A stretch of DNA of 64,000 nucleotides from Mycolicibacterium aurum (GCF_900637195.1 NZ_LR134356.1:3968001-4032000), one strand, 5' to 3'; numbered from the stretch's first letter, positions 45,793 through 55,158 are shown. Notes: generated from the letters alone by a model not told the origin. Numbers and translations: made by a program.

Positions 45793-46785
45793 TCAGCGCG
45801 TTGACGCCGCAGTCGACCCACGCACGACGAGTGTCGGCCGACGTACGATATCGACCGCAGACCCGCCGGTGACCACCCCGTCCATGCGGGCCACCATCCG
45901 CTCCACCGCCGCCGAGGCAAGCCCGGCGCTGTCCTGGCGGACTGTCGTCAATTGAATGTGGGCGAGGCCCGCCAACGGGCTGTCGTCGAATCCCATGACC
46001 GAAACCTGCTGTGGGACAGGAACTCCCGACCGGATGAAGACGTCGAGCACGCCGAGCGCGCACCGGTCGTTGAACGCGAACACCGCCTCGGGCAATTGCC
46101 TGGACTCCAGCATCGCCATCGCGGCCGCCGCTCCCTCGCGCTCGGTGAGCCCGCCCGGGCACACCATCTCGGGCAGCTGCGCCGATTTGGCCGCTTTCCG
46201 GTACCCCCTCAGGCGCTCGGCCGCGCCCGGGGCCCGACCCCCGTCGAGGTACACGATGCGGCGGTGTCCCAGTCCCACCAGGTGTTCCATCCCTGCCATC
46301 GCGCCGGCGACGTCATCGCTGCGCACCGCGTCCACACCACGCACACGTCGTGTCAGAACCACCAGCGGCACCCGGGACGCCAGTTCGGTGAGCTCACGCG
46401 CCGGCAATCGGGACCCGATCGCCACCAGTCCCTCGCAGCGGTCGTCGATCAGGGTCCGCAGCGCCCGCGGTTCGTCGCGGTGCGGGGTGACGGCGCTCAG
46501 GACGACGTCGTACCCCTGTGTGTCAGCTGCCAAATAGACGCCGTCGACAAGGTCGGCGTGGAACTCCTGGCCCGCCTCGAACGTGAGCCCGATCAGCCTG
46601 GTCCGGTGCTGGCGCAGCCTGCGGGCCCGGGGGTCCGGGCGGTAGCCGATCGCGTCGGCCGCGCGCCGGACCCGCTCCCGCGTCTGGTCGCTGGCCCCCG
46701 CAACGTCCCGCATCACGATCGAGACCAGCGCCCTGGACACGCCGGCCCGTTCGGCCACGTCGGCGAGCGTCGGTCTGCGTTGCAC
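45793..46785 (-). CDS. LacI-family regulator (second)
   Basis: 330 residues from a GTG. Classical LacI HTH with hinge helix (TLADVAERAGVSRALVSIVMRDVAGASDQTRERVRRAADAIGYRPDPRARRLR) and a sugar-binding domain ending MGFDDSPLAGLAHIQLTTVRQD. Divergent from a Gfo/Idh dehydrogenase gene; two similar palindromes lie in the intergenic region. It should repress itself and that dehydrogenase-isomerase pair, and possibly the transporter that follows on its own strand. Confidence 0.93.
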   Translation of the reverse strand: MQRRPTLADVAERAGVSRALVSIVMRDVAGASDQTRERVRRAADAIGYRPDPRARRLRQHRTRLIGLTFEAGQEFHADLVDGVYLAADTQGYDVVLSAVTPHRDEPRALRTLIDDRCEGLVAIGSRLPARELTELASRVPLVVLTRRVRGVDAVRSDDVAGAMAGMEHLVGLGHRRIVYLDGGRAPGAAERLRGYRKAAKSAQLPEMVCPGGLTEREGAAAAMAMLESRQLPEAVFAFNDRCALGVLDVFIRSGVPVPQQVSVMGFDDSPLAGLAHIQLTTVRQDSAGLASAAVERMVARMDGVVTGGSAVDIVRRPTLVVRGSTAASTR

Positions 46786-46795
46786 GGGGATCAGC

Positions 46796-46809
46796 CTAGA
46801 ACGTTTTAG
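46796..46809. promoter_or_regulatory. LacI operator, imperfect copy
   Basis: CTAGAACGTTTTAG, one base off the perfect palindrome 54 bp away, 10 bp before the lacI start. Confidence 0.75.
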
Positions 46810-46848
46810 TCATCGGCGTTGACGGATTCGGGTCGCGCCGCTTAACGT

Positions 46849-46864
46849 ACTAGAACGTTCTAGT
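46849..46864. promoter_or_regulatory. LacI operator, perfect copy
   Basis: ACTAGAACGTTCTAGT is a perfect 16-bp palindrome with the central CG typical of LacI-family sites. Centre-to-centre distance to the second copy is 54 bp (about five helical turns), so looping is possible. It lies 28 bp before the dehydrogenase start. Confidence 0.88.
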
Positions 46865-46892
46865 CGGTGTAACCAGATTCGGAGAAACCACC

Positions 46893-47864
46893 ATGTCGAC
46901 CCCGCTGTCCTTCGGCCTCATCGGCGCCGGCTGGATCGGTACATTCCACGCCGAGACGTTGGCGCACCGCCTACCCAACACGCGCCTTGTCGCTGTCGCC
47001 GATCCGGTACCTGGTGCAGCGGAACGCCTTTCGGCACTACGCAGTTACCAGGATCCGATGGAGCTCATCGCCGATCCGTCCGTCGAGGCTGTCGCGATCT
47101 GCTCCCCCGCCGCAACCCACGCCGATCTGGTCGTCGCCGCGGCACGGGCCGGCAAGCACGTGTTCTGCGAGAAGCCGATGGCCCTGACGCTCGATGATGC
47201 CGACCGCGCGATCGCTGCAGCACGGGACGCCGGCGTGGCACTGCAGGTGGGGTTCAACCGTCGCTTTGCCACCGACTTCGCCGACATGCGCACCCGCATT
47301 GTCGAGGGCTCGATCGGCACACCGCAGCTGCTGCGCTCGCTCACGCGCGATCCCGGCATCTCGGTCGAGGTCGCCGCCCGGGTGAAGCCGTGGACCATCT
47401 TCAACGAGACGCTCATCCACGACTTCGACACGCTGTGCTGGCTCAACCCGGGGGCGCGCGTGACCGAGGTGTACGCCCAGGCCGATGCGCTGATCCACCC
47501 GCAGTTCGCCGGGCAGGGTTTCCTGGACACCTCGGTGGTGCAGATCCGGTTCGACAACGGGGCTTTCGCCGTCGCCGAAGCCAGCTTCTCGGCCGTCTAC
47601 GGCTACGACGTGCGCGGCGAGGTGTTCGGTTCCGACGGCATCCTGCAGGCCGGACGCGCTCCCGAGCAGGCAGGTGGTGCCAACGTCGAGCTCTTCCACG
47701 ACGCGTACGTGGCGCAGTTCGCCCACTTCGTCGACAGCGTCCAGGCGGGTGTCGAACCATCGGTGAACGGGATCGATGCCCGAATTGCTCTCGAAATCGC
47801 CTTGGCTGCACGAGAATCAGTGGAACACCAGGCGCCGGTGGTGCTCGAAGGAGCGGTGACGTGA
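46893..47864 (+). CDS. Gfo/Idh/MocA-family dehydrogenase, inositol 2-dehydrogenase-like
   Basis: 323 residues. Rossmann motif GLIGAGWIGTFHAETL, EKP motif at 93-95 and NETLIHDFDTLCW for the active-site His-Asp. Among the four dehydrogenases it resembles IolG/IolW types. It is co-transcribed and coupled (GTGA) with a Hyi/IolI-type isomerase, and controlled by the divergent LacI. The pair could interconvert inositol stereoisomers through keto intermediates, but this is inference. Confidence 0.9.
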   Translation: MSTPLSFGLIGAGWIGTFHAETLAHRLPNTRLVAVADPVPGAAERLSALRSYQDPMELIADPSVEAVAICSPAATHADLVVAAARAGKHVFCEKPMALTLDDADRAIAAARDAGVALQVGFNRRFATDFADMRTRIVEGSIGTPQLLRSLTRDPGISVEVAARVKPWTIFNETLIHDFDTLCWLNPGARVTEVYAQADALIHPQFAGQGFLDTSVVQIRFDNGAFAVAEASFSAVYGYDVRGEVFGSDGILQAGRAPEQAGGANVELFHDAYVAQFAHFVDSVQAGVEPSVNGIDARIALEIALAARESVEHQAPVVLEGAVT

Positions 47865-48643
47865 GCTTCCAGCTGGCGGTGTGTTCGGAGATGGTCTTCA
47901 CCGACCTCCCAATCCTCGACCGGGTCAGGAGGATCCAGGAGCGAAACTTGGCGGTGGAGATCTGGAGCTGGCACGACAAGGACCTGGCAGCGCTGGCCGC
48001 GACCGGCGCCACGTTCACATCGATGACCGGCTATCTGCACGGCGACCTGATCGACCCCGAGAACTGTGACGAGGTGCTCCGAACCGCCGAGTTGAGCATC
48101 AAAGCCGCTGAGACACTGGGCGTTACCCGCCTCAACCTGCACACTGCCGAACTGGTCGACGGGCAGGCCGCCCGGCCGCGTCGACGCACCACCGGTCAGA
48201 TGTGGCTGACCGCTGCGCGCACCCTGGAGCGGCTCGGCGACCTGGGTGCCGCCGCCGGCGTCACGTTCACCGTGGAGAACCTCAACACGATCGTCGACCA
48301 TCCTGGCGTCCCGCTGGCTCGTGCGAAAGACACCCTGGCGCTCATCGAGGGCGTGGGCCACCCGAACGTCAAGATGATGCTGGACCTCTATCACGCGCAG
48401 ATCGGCGAAGGGAACCTGATCGAACTGGTGCGCCGCTGCGGTGAAGCCATCGGCGAGATTCAGGTGGCCGACGTGCCCGGCCGGTGCGAGCCCGGCACCG
48501 GCGAGATCAGCTACCCGGCGATCGCCGAGGCGCTACGAGGGATCGGCTACACGGGCACGATCGGCATGGAGGCATGGGCATCGCGGCCAGGGGTCGCGGG
48601 CAGCGATGCGGCACTGGATGCGTTCCGGGCCGCCTTCTCCTGA
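47861..48643 (+). CDS. TIM-barrel isomerase, hydroxypyruvate isomerase/IolI-like
   Basis: 260 residues from a GTG at 47861 with AAGGAG upstream. AP-endonuclease-2/xylose-isomerase-like barrel with metal ligands in FTVENLNTIVDHPGV, MMLDLYHAQIGEG, IQVADVPGRCEPGTGEI and GMEAWAS, the layout of hydroxypyruvate isomerases. In a cyclitol locus an isomerase of inosose isomers (IolI role) is a reasonable alternative. It is coupled to the dehydrogenase upstream and convergent to the gntR gene. Confidence 0.87.
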   Translation: MSFQLAVCSEMVFTDLPILDRVRRIQERNLAVEIWSWHDKDLAALAATGATFTSMTGYLHGDLIDPENCDEVLRTAELSIKAAETLGVTRLNLHTAELVDGQAARPRRRTTGQMWLTAARTLERLGDLGAAAGVTFTVENLNTIVDHPGVPLARAKDTLALIEGVGHPNVKMMLDLYHAQIGEGNLIELVRRCGEAIGEIQVADVPGRCEPGTGEISYPAIAEALRGIGYTGTIGMEAWASRPGVAGSDAALDAFRAAFS

Positions 48644-48667
48644 CGTCGGCCGACACGGCGGGATCGG

Positions 48668-49426
48668 TCAGCGGTCGACGAGCGTGGTGTCGAAGTAATA
48701 GCGCGACGCCCGGTAGCCGTGATTACCGAACTCCACCGCCGCACCGGAATCGTCGAACGCGGTGCGCGCCATGGTGAGCAGAGGCGCATTGGGCTTCTCG
48801 TCGAGCAGTTGCGCCTCCGCACGGGTCGCGCTGCGCGCCCCGATGCGCTGACGCGCCAGCCGGATGTGGACACCGCGGGCGCGCAGCGACTGGTAGAGGC
48901 CGTTGCTCTCCAACTCGTCGGCGTCCGGGGCGATCTCGACCGGCAGGTGGTTGATCATCAACGCCAGCGGTTCTCCGTTGGCGCAGCGCAACCGGTGGAT
49001 CGATGCCACTTCGCGGCCCTCGGCGAGATTGAGTTCCCGCGCAACCTCTTCGTCGGGCGGGCCGACGTGATACTTGAGCAGCCGGGTGGTGGGCTCCTGG
49101 CCGGCGCGTGCGAGATCGTCGAACAGGCTGGTCAGTTCGACGCGTCGATGTACGGGGTTCTGCACCACCTGCGTGCCGACGCCCCGCTTGCGCACCAGCA
49201 GGCCCTTGTCGACGAGCTCCTGGATGGCCCGGCGGGTGGTCGGGCGTGACAGTGTCAGCCGCTTGGCCAATGCAAGCTCATTCTCGAATCGGTCACCGGG
49301 GCTGAGTTCGCCGTCCCTGATGGCGGCCTCGATCGCCTGGGCGAGCTGATAGTAGAGGGGAACAGGGCTTGACCTGTCGAGCTCCACTGTCAGAGGCACG
49401 GCGGCTCCGATCTCGAGTTGGTCCAC
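48668..49426 (-). CDS. GntR-family (HutC/UTRA) regulator, probable repressor of the iol operon
   Basis: 252 residues from a GTG. N-terminal winged helix (VPLYYQLAQAIEAAIRDGELSPGDRFENELALAKRLTLSRPTTRRAIQELVDKGLLVRKRGVGTQV) and C-terminal UTRA effector domain (LMINHLPVEIAPDADELESNGLYQSL). It is divergent from iolC, and actinobacterial iol operons are typically governed by a GntR protein in this position. The TGTCAGGACA element in the shared intergenic region is its most likely operator. Confidence 0.9.
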   Translation of the reverse strand: MDQLEIGAAVPLTVELDRSSPVPLYYQLAQAIEAAIRDGELSPGDRFENELALAKRLTLSRPTTRRAIQELVDKGLLVRKRGVGTQVVQNPVHRRVELTSLFDDLARAGQEPTTRLLKYHVGPPDEEVARELNLAEGREVASIHRLRCANGEPLALMINHLPVEIAPDADELESNGLYQSLRARGVHIRLARQRIGARSATRAEAQLLDEKPNAPLLTMARTAFDDSGAAVEFGNHGYRASRYYFDTTLVDR

Positions 49427-49469
49427 ACAAGGTAGCTGAATACTAACATCGGATGGGTAAAAGACAGAA

Positions 49470-49490
49470 TGTCAGGACAAACTATTGACA
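49470..49490 (+). promoter_or_regulatory. iolC promoter element shared with the transporter operon
   Basis: TGTCAGGACA (49470-49479) is followed after 5 bp by TTGACA (-35, 49485-49490). The same element and 5-bp spacing occur before the transporter operon on the opposite strand. The core is a TGTC-N2-GACA palindrome. A plausible -10 (CACAGT, 49509-49514) has an 18-bp spacer. Confidence 0.72.
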
Positions 49491-49556
49491 TGGCGGCGTG
49501 ACCCGGGGCACAGTCTTACCCAGCCACCCACACCTATTCCGTCGGAGTGACTTGCG

Positions 49557-50525
49557 ATGACCAACCAGCCATACGACGTGCTCGCCATCGGGCGCAGCGG
49601 CGTCGACGTGTACCCACTTCAAGTCGGAGTCGGCCTCGAGGACGTCGAGACATTCGGCAAGTTCCTCGGCGGCAGCGCGGCCAACGTCGCGGTCGCCGCG
49701 GCGCGCCTGGGCAACCACTCGGCCTTGATCTCCGGAGTCGGCGACGACCCCTTCGGCCGCTACGTGCGCAACGAACTCGCCCGCCTCGATGTCGACAACC
49801 GCTTTGTCAGCACGCACGGCGAGTTCCCCACCCCGGTGACGTTCTGCGAGATCTTCCCGCCCGACGACTTCCCGCTGTACTTCTACCGCAAGCCCAGCGC
49901 CCCCGACCTGCAGATCACCGCCGACGAGATCGACGCCGACGCGGTGCGCGGGGCGCGGCTGTACTGGTCGACAGTCACCGGACTGTCCGAAGAGCCAAGC
50001 CGCAGCGCGCATTTCGCAGCCTGGTCGGCCCGCGGGCGCGCACCGCTGACCGTACTCGACCTGGACTACCGCCCGATGTTCTGGGCCACGCCCGCCGCTG
50101 CCACCGAACAGGTGCAGAAAGCGCTGGCGCACGTCACCGTCGCCGTGGGCAACCGCGAGGAGTGCGAGATCGCGGTGGGTGAATCCAACCCCCACAAGGC
50201 CGCGGACGCGTTGCTCGATCTGGGTGTCGAGCTCGCGATCGTCAAGCAGGGCCCCCGCGGTGTTCTCGGCAAGACGCGTCACAGTGCGATCACCGTGTCG
50301 CCCAATGAGGTTGACGTGGTCAACGGCCTGGGAGCCGGCGATGCGTTCGGCGGCAGCCTGTGCCATGGACTACTCAACGGATGGTCGCTGGAGAAGACCC
50401 TGCGGTACGCCAACGCTGCCGGCGCCATCGTCGCGGGCCGCCTCGAATGCTCGACCGCCATGCCCACCGCCGCTGAAGTGGCCGAGCTCGCCGAGCAGAC
50501 CGCCGTGGAGGCCGTGAATGTCTGA
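49557..50525 (+). CDS. iolC: 5-dehydro-2-deoxygluconokinase
   Basis: 322 residues. PfkB/ribokinase fold with GGSAANVAVAAARLG at the substrate end and VNGLGAGDAFGGSLCHGLL with the catalytic Asp. The N-terminus YDVLAIGRSGVDVYPLQVG is typical of IolC. It phosphorylates 2-deoxy-5-keto-D-gluconate in inositol catabolism. First gene of the iol operon; its stop overlaps the next gene by 8 bp. Confidence 0.95.
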   Translation: MTNQPYDVLAIGRSGVDVYPLQVGVGLEDVETFGKFLGGSAANVAVAAARLGNHSALISGVGDDPFGRYVRNELARLDVDNRFVSTHGEFPTPVTFCEIFPPDDFPLYFYRKPSAPDLQITADEIDADAVRGARLYWSTVTGLSEEPSRSAHFAAWSARGRAPLTVLDLDYRPMFWATPAAATEQVQKALAHVTVAVGNREECEIAVGESNPHKAADALLDLGVELAIVKQGPRGVLGKTRHSAITVSPNEVDVVNGLGAGDAFGGSLCHGLLNGWSLEKTLRYANAAGAIVAGRLECSTAMPTAAEVAELAEQTAVEAVNV

Positions 50526-51402
50526 GACACCACTGTGTACCGACTACGCCGCGATCACCGAGATTCGGGCCACCGATCCCGCCGCGGTAGCCCGCGCGTG
50601 GGACCACCGCTCGGCCCGGCCGACAGTGCGCGGCAACGGCAGGCTGATGATCGTCGCCGCCGACCACCCCGCCCGCGGCGCCCTCTCCGTCGGGTCCCGG
50701 CCGACAGCGATGAACAGCCGCACCGATCTCCTGGACCGCCTGCGCGCCGCCCTGGCCGACCCGGGCGTCGACGGCGTCCTGGCCACCTCGGACATCCTCG
50801 ACGATCTGGTGCTGCTGGGCGCGTTGGAGGACAAGGTCGTGTTCTCCTCGTTCAACCGGGGCGGACTCGCCGGATCGACGTTCGAGCTCGACGACCGCAT
50901 GACCGGTGCCACCGCGGCGTCGACCGCGGCAGCGAACATGAACGGCGGAAAGATGCTGTGCCGCATCGACCTCGACGATCCAGGTACCGTGGCCACGCTG
51001 GCTGCGTGTGCCAAGGCCGTCGACGAGCTCGCCGCGCACGGTCTGATCGCGATGCTGGAACCGTTCATGTCGTCCCGGGTGAACGGCAAGGTCCGCAACG
51101 ACCTGTCCCCCGACGCCGTCATCAAGTCGGTGCACATCGGCCAGGGGCTCGGCGCCACTTCGGCCTATACGTGGATGAAGCTGCCGGTGGTCGAAGAAAT
51201 GGACCGGGTGATGGAGTCCACCACCATGCCGACGCTGCTGCTGGGCGGTGATCCGGCCGATCCTGACGAGGCGTTCGCCAGCTGGGAGAAAGCGCTGGCG
51301 CTGCCCTCGGTGCGCGGCCTGATCGTCGGCCGCACCCTGCTGTACCCGGCCGACGACGATGTGAGCTCGGCCGTCGCGACCGCGGTGGCGATGATCCGAT
51401 GA
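50518..51402 (+). CDS. Cgl0158-type (beta/alpha)8 barrel, probable DKGP aldolase of the iol pathway
   Basis: 294 residues. DeoC/LacD-like aldolase barrel (NGRLMIVAADHPARGAL; NMNGGKMLCRIDLDD; DAVIKSVHIGQGLGATSAYTWMKLPVVEEM; GGDPADPDEAFASW). It lies between iolC and iolB, where actinobacteria carry this family instead of a classical IolJ. It most likely splits 2-deoxy-5-keto-gluconate 6-phosphate into dihydroxyacetone phosphate and malonate semialdehyde. Family assignment is firm; the reaction is inferred from the gap it fills. Confidence 0.85.
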   Translation: MSETPLCTDYAAITEIRATDPAAVARAWDHRSARPTVRGNGRLMIVAADHPARGALSVGSRPTAMNSRTDLLDRLRAALADPGVDGVLATSDILDDLVLLGALEDKVVFSSFNRGGLAGSTFELDDRMTGATAASTAAANMNGGKMLCRIDLDDPGTVATLAACAKAVDELAAHGLIAMLEPFMSSRVNGKVRNDLSPDAVIKSVHIGQGLGATSAYTWMKLPVVEEMDRVMESTTMPTLLLGGDPADPDEAFASWEKALALPSVRGLIVGRTLLYPADDDVSSAVATAVAMIR

Positions 51403-52286
51403 ACTCGACGTTGTACGTACCCGCCAACAGCGCTACGGCACCGTTCACGGTCGCGATCACCCCCGAGGACGCCGGCTGGGCCGAGTCTTCGCTGCACGTC
51501 GTCGATCTCGGGGATCGTGGGTCGGTGTCGCTGACCACCGACGACAACGAAGTGATGATCCTGCCGCTCGCGGGCGGGGGAACCGTCGAGAGCAGTGGCG
51601 AGACCTTCGAATTGTCGCCCCGTGCTTCGGTGTTCGATGGTCCTGCCGACATGGTGTACCTAGGGATCAACCAGGCCTACACCCTCACCGGCCACGGGCG
51701 CATCGCGATCTGCGGCGCCCGCGCGGCGACATCGTTGCCCAACCGCCGGGTCGCGGCCGCCGATGTGGCCGTCGAGCTGCGCGGCGCGGGCAATTGCAGC
51801 CGGCAGGTACACAACTTCGGCACCGCCACGGCGTTCGAGGCGGACTCGTTGATCGCGTGCGAGGTCATCACGCCGGGCGGCAACTGGTCGAGCTATCCGG
51901 CGCACAAACACGACGAGAACACCGAGGTGGAAACCCAACTCGAGGAGATCTACTACTTCGAGGTGGACGACAGCCCAGCGGGCACACCGGGATTCGGGTA
52001 CCACCGGGTGTACGGCACCCCGGAGCGTCCCATCGAGGTGCTCGAAGAGGTCCGCACGGGCGATGTCGTGCTGGTCCCGCACGGCTACCACGGTCCCTCC
52101 ATCGCGGCTCCCGGCCACCACATGTACTACCTCAACGTGATGGCAGGCTCCGGCCCCACTCGGGCCTGGCTCATCTGCGACGATCCGTCTCACACCTGGC
52201 TGCGCGGCAGCTGGGAACATCAGGAGATCGATCCGCGACTTCCGTTCACCGCCTCGTCGCTGTCCTCGGCCCAGAAAGAAGAATGA
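51399..52286 (+). CDS. iolB: 5-deoxy-glucuronate isomerase
   Basis: 295 residues. Double-cupin KduI/IolB fold; metal-binding segment WSSYPAHKHDENTEVETQLEEIYYFEVDD is diagnostic, with further His in VPHGYHGPSIAAPGHHMYYLNVMAG. It converts 5-deoxy-D-glucuronate to 2-deoxy-5-keto-D-gluconate. The ATG overlaps the aldolase stop by 4 bp. Confidence 0.95.
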   Translation: MNSTLYVPANSATAPFTVAITPEDAGWAESSLHVVDLGDRGSVSLTTDDNEVMILPLAGGGTVESSGETFELSPRASVFDGPADMVYLGINQAYTLTGHGRIAICGARAATSLPNRRVAAADVAVELRGAGNCSRQVHNFGTATAFEADSLIACEVITPGGNWSSYPAHKHDENTEVETQLEEIYYFEVDDSPAGTPGFGYHRVYGTPERPIEVLEEVRTGDVVLVPHGYHGPSIAAPGHHMYYLNVMAGSGPTRAWLICDDPSHTWLRGSWEHQEIDPRLPFTASSLSSAQKEE

Positions 52287-52290
52287 CCAT

Positions 52291-54240
52291 ATGGTGTCCA
52301 CCGCGCCGAAGTCGACGGACAAGCTCGTCGACCAGGAACCGACCGTGCGCCTCACCGTCGCTCAGGCGACCGTGCGCTTTCTCGCCAACCAGTACGTCGA
52401 GTACGACGGCGAGCGCCACAAGTTCTTCGCCGGTTGCCTGGGCATCTTCGGCCACGGCAATGTGGCCGGGATCGGTCAGGCACTGCTGCAGGACGAGATC
52501 GACGCAGCAGAAGCGTCCACGGAACCGGGCCTTCCGTATGTACTGGGCCGCAACGAGCAGGCCATGGTGCACACCGCGGTGGGGTACGCCCGGCAGCAGG
52601 ACCGCAGGCAGGCGTGGGCGGTGACCGCCAGCGTCGGTCCCGGTTCGACCAACATGCTCACCGGCGCCGCCCTGGCGACGATCAACCGGCTGCCGGTATT
52701 GCTGTTGCCCGCCGACACTTTCGCGACCCGGGTGAGTTCGCCAGTGCTGCAGGAGCTGGAGTTGCCGTCCAGCGGCGACGTCACCGTCAACGATGCCTTC
52801 AAGCCGCTGTCGAGGTACTTCGACCGGGTGTGGCGACCGGAGCAACTCCCTGCCGCGCTGCTGGGCGCGATGCGCGTGCTGACCGATCCCGCCGAGACCG
52901 GAGCGGCGACCGTGGCCCTGCCCCAGGACGTCCAGGCCGAGTCCCACGACTGGCCGGTGTCGCTGTTCGCCGAGCGCACCTGGCACATCAGCAGGCCGCT
53001 GCCGGAGCGCTCGGTGATCGCCCGGGCCGCGGAGGTGATCCGCTCGGCGAGCAAGCCGCTGATCGTGGCGGGTGGCGGCGTCATCTACTCCGGGGCAAGC
53101 GATGCGCTGGCACAGTTCGCCGCCACGACCGGTATTCCGGTGTGCGAGAGCCAGGCCGGTAAAGGCTCACTACTGCACGACGATCCCCGATCGGTCGGTG
53201 CCGTCGGATCCACCGGCACCACCGCCGCCAACGCGCTGGCCGGCGACGCTGACGTCATCATCGGCATCGGCACCCGCTACAGCGACTTCACCTCGGCGTC
53301 GCGCACCGCGTTCAACAATCCGGACGTGCGGTTCGTCAACATCAACGTGGCCTCGCTCGACTCGGTCAAGCAGGGCGGCATCAGCGTCGTCTCCGACGCC
53401 CGCGAAGCGCTCGAAGCGCTCACCGCTCTGCTCGGCGACTATTCGGTCAGCGACGAATACACCAGCCGCATCAACGATCTGGTCACCGAATGGAACGACA
53501 CCGTCTCCGAGGCCTATCGCACCGAAGACGGCGCGGCGCTGAACCAGAACCAGGTGATCGGGTTGGTCAACACGCTGTCCGACCCTCGCGATGTCGTGGT
53601 GTGCGCGGCCGGTTCGATGCCCGGCGATCTGCACAAGTTGTGGCGGATGCGTGATCGCAAGGGCTATCACGTCGAGTACGGGTTCTCCTGCATGGGTTAC
53701 GAGATCGCCGGCGGTATCGGGGTGCGGATGGCCGCTCCCGATCGCGACGTGTTCATCATGGTCGGCGACGGCTCGTATCTGATGATGGCCACCGAGTTGG
53801 TGACCGCGGTCCAGGAGGGTGTCAAGGTCATCCCGGTACTGGTGCAGAACCACGGCTTCGCATCCATCGGAGGTCTGTCGGAATCGCTTGGCTCCCAACG
53901 ATTCGGCACCGCCTACCGGTACCGAGGCGCAGACGGCCGTCTGGACGGTGACAAGCTACCGGTGGACCTGGCGGCCAACGCGGCGAGCCTGGGTGCCGAT
54001 GTCATCCGGGTGACGACGGCCGCCGAGTTCGCCGACGCCGTCAAGGTCGCCAAGGCCAGCGACCATACAACGGTCATCCACGTCGAGACCGATCCGATGA
54101 TCTTCGCCCCAGACAGCCACTCCTGGTGGGACGTCCCGGTCAGCGAGGTCTCGACATTGGAGTCGACGCAGCAGGCCTACCAGCGGTACGCCGACTGGAA
54201 GAAAGTCCAGCGGCCGCTGATCAACCCCTCCGATCGCTGA
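52291..54240 (+). CDS. iolD: 3D-(3,5/4)-trihydroxycyclohexane-1,2-dione hydrolase
   Basis: 649 residues, a thiamine-diphosphate enzyme. N-terminal catalytic Glu in LGRNEQAMVHTAVGYARQ and the C-terminal cofactor motif VGDGSYLMMATELV ending in QNHG. It opens the inosose-derived ring dione to 5-deoxy-D-glucuronate. It follows iolB by 4 bp. Confidence 0.95.
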   Translation: MVSTAPKSTDKLVDQEPTVRLTVAQATVRFLANQYVEYDGERHKFFAGCLGIFGHGNVAGIGQALLQDEIDAAEASTEPGLPYVLGRNEQAMVHTAVGYARQQDRRQAWAVTASVGPGSTNMLTGAALATINRLPVLLLPADTFATRVSSPVLQELELPSSGDVTVNDAFKPLSRYFDRVWRPEQLPAALLGAMRVLTDPAETGAATVALPQDVQAESHDWPVSLFAERTWHISRPLPERSVIARAAEVIRSASKPLIVAGGGVIYSGASDALAQFAATTGIPVCESQAGKGSLLHDDPRSVGAVGSTGTTAANALAGDADVIIGIGTRYSDFTSASRTAFNNPDVRFVNINVASLDSVKQGGISVVSDAREALEALTALLGDYSVSDEYTSRINDLVTEWNDTVSEAYRTEDGAALNQNQVIGLVNTLSDPRDVVVCAAGSMPGDLHKLWRMRDRKGYHVEYGFSCMGYEIAGGIGVRMAAPDRDVFIMVGDGSYLMMATELVTAVQEGVKVIPVLVQNHGFASIGGLSESLGSQRFGTAYRYRGADGRLDGDKLPVDLAANAASLGADVIRVTTAAEFADAVKVAKASDHTTVIHVETDPMIFAPDSHSWWDVPVSEVSTLESTQQAYQRYADWKKVQRPLINPSDR

Positions 54241-54249
54241 GGAAGCGCA

Positions 54250-55158
54250 ATGCCTTCGATCTTGGTTGGTTCGGCCCCCGATTCGTGGGGTGTGTGGTTT
54301 CCCGACGATCCGCAGCAGACGCCGTACACGCGGTTCCTCGACGAGGTGGCCGAGTCGGGGTATGAGTGGATCGAGTTGGGGCCGTACGGCTATCTGCCGA
54401 CCGACCCATCCCAGTTGCTCGATGAGCTCGGCTCGCGGGGGCTCAAGCTCTCGGCCGGCACTGTCTTCGAACACCTGCACCAAGAGGGGTCATGGGATGC
54501 GGTGTGGAAGCAGATCCAGGACGTCGCGAGGCTGACCGCTGCGGTCGGTGGCAAGCATGTGGTGGTGATTCCGGAGATGTGGCGCGACGCCGCCACCGGG
54601 GCGGTACTCGAAGACCGCGACTTGAGCCCCGAGCAGTGGGCCAGGAAGACCGGCGGCATGAACGATCTCGGCAAGGCGATGTTCGAGACCTACGGGGTGC
54701 GGGCGCAATACCATCCGCACGCCGATTCCCACGTCGACACCGAAGACAATGTCTACCGCTTCCTCGACGGCACCGACAGCAGGTTCGTGAACCTGTGCCT
54801 GGATACCGGGCACATCTCCTACTGCGGTGGAGACAACATTGCGATCATCCGCCGGGCCCCCGAGCGAATCGGGTATCTGCATCTCAAGCAGGTCGACCCG
54901 CAGGTGCGGGCCAAAGTAGAGGCCCAGGACCTGCCCTTCGGTGAGGCCGTACGGCTGGGGGCGATGACCGAGCCGCCGCTGGGAATCCCTGACATGCCAC
55001 CGCTGCTGGCCGAGATCGAGAGACTCGGCATCGATGTGTTCGCGATCGTCGAGCAGGACATGTACCCCTGCGCCGTCGAGGCACCCCTGCCCATCGCCCA
55101 ACGCACCCGCAACTACCTCGCGTCCTGCGGCATCCCCTCCGTGAGGTTCCGACCATGA
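54250..55158 (+). CDS. iolE: myo-Inosose-2 dehydratase
   Basis: 302 residues. IolE signatures: SAPDSWGVWFPDDPQQTPYTRFLDEVAESGYEW, YHPHADSHVDTEDN, CLDTGHISYCGGDN and HLKQVDPQ, the last carrying metal and active-site residues of the TIM barrel. It dehydrates 2-keto-myo-inositol to the trihydroxycyclohexane dione, the substrate of IolD just upstream. Confidence 0.95.
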   Translation: MPSILVGSAPDSWGVWFPDDPQQTPYTRFLDEVAESGYEWIELGPYGYLPTDPSQLLDELGSRGLKLSAGTVFEHLHQEGSWDAVWKQIQDVARLTAAVGGKHVVVIPEMWRDAATGAVLEDRDLSPEQWARKTGGMNDLGKAMFETYGVRAQYHPHADSHVDTEDNVYRFLDGTDSRFVNLCLDTGHISYCGGDNIAIIRRAPERIGYLHLKQVDPQVRAKVEAQDLPFGEAVRLGAMTEPPLGIPDMPPLLAEIERLGIDVFAIVEQDMYPCAVEAPLPIAQRTRNYLASCGIPSVRFRP

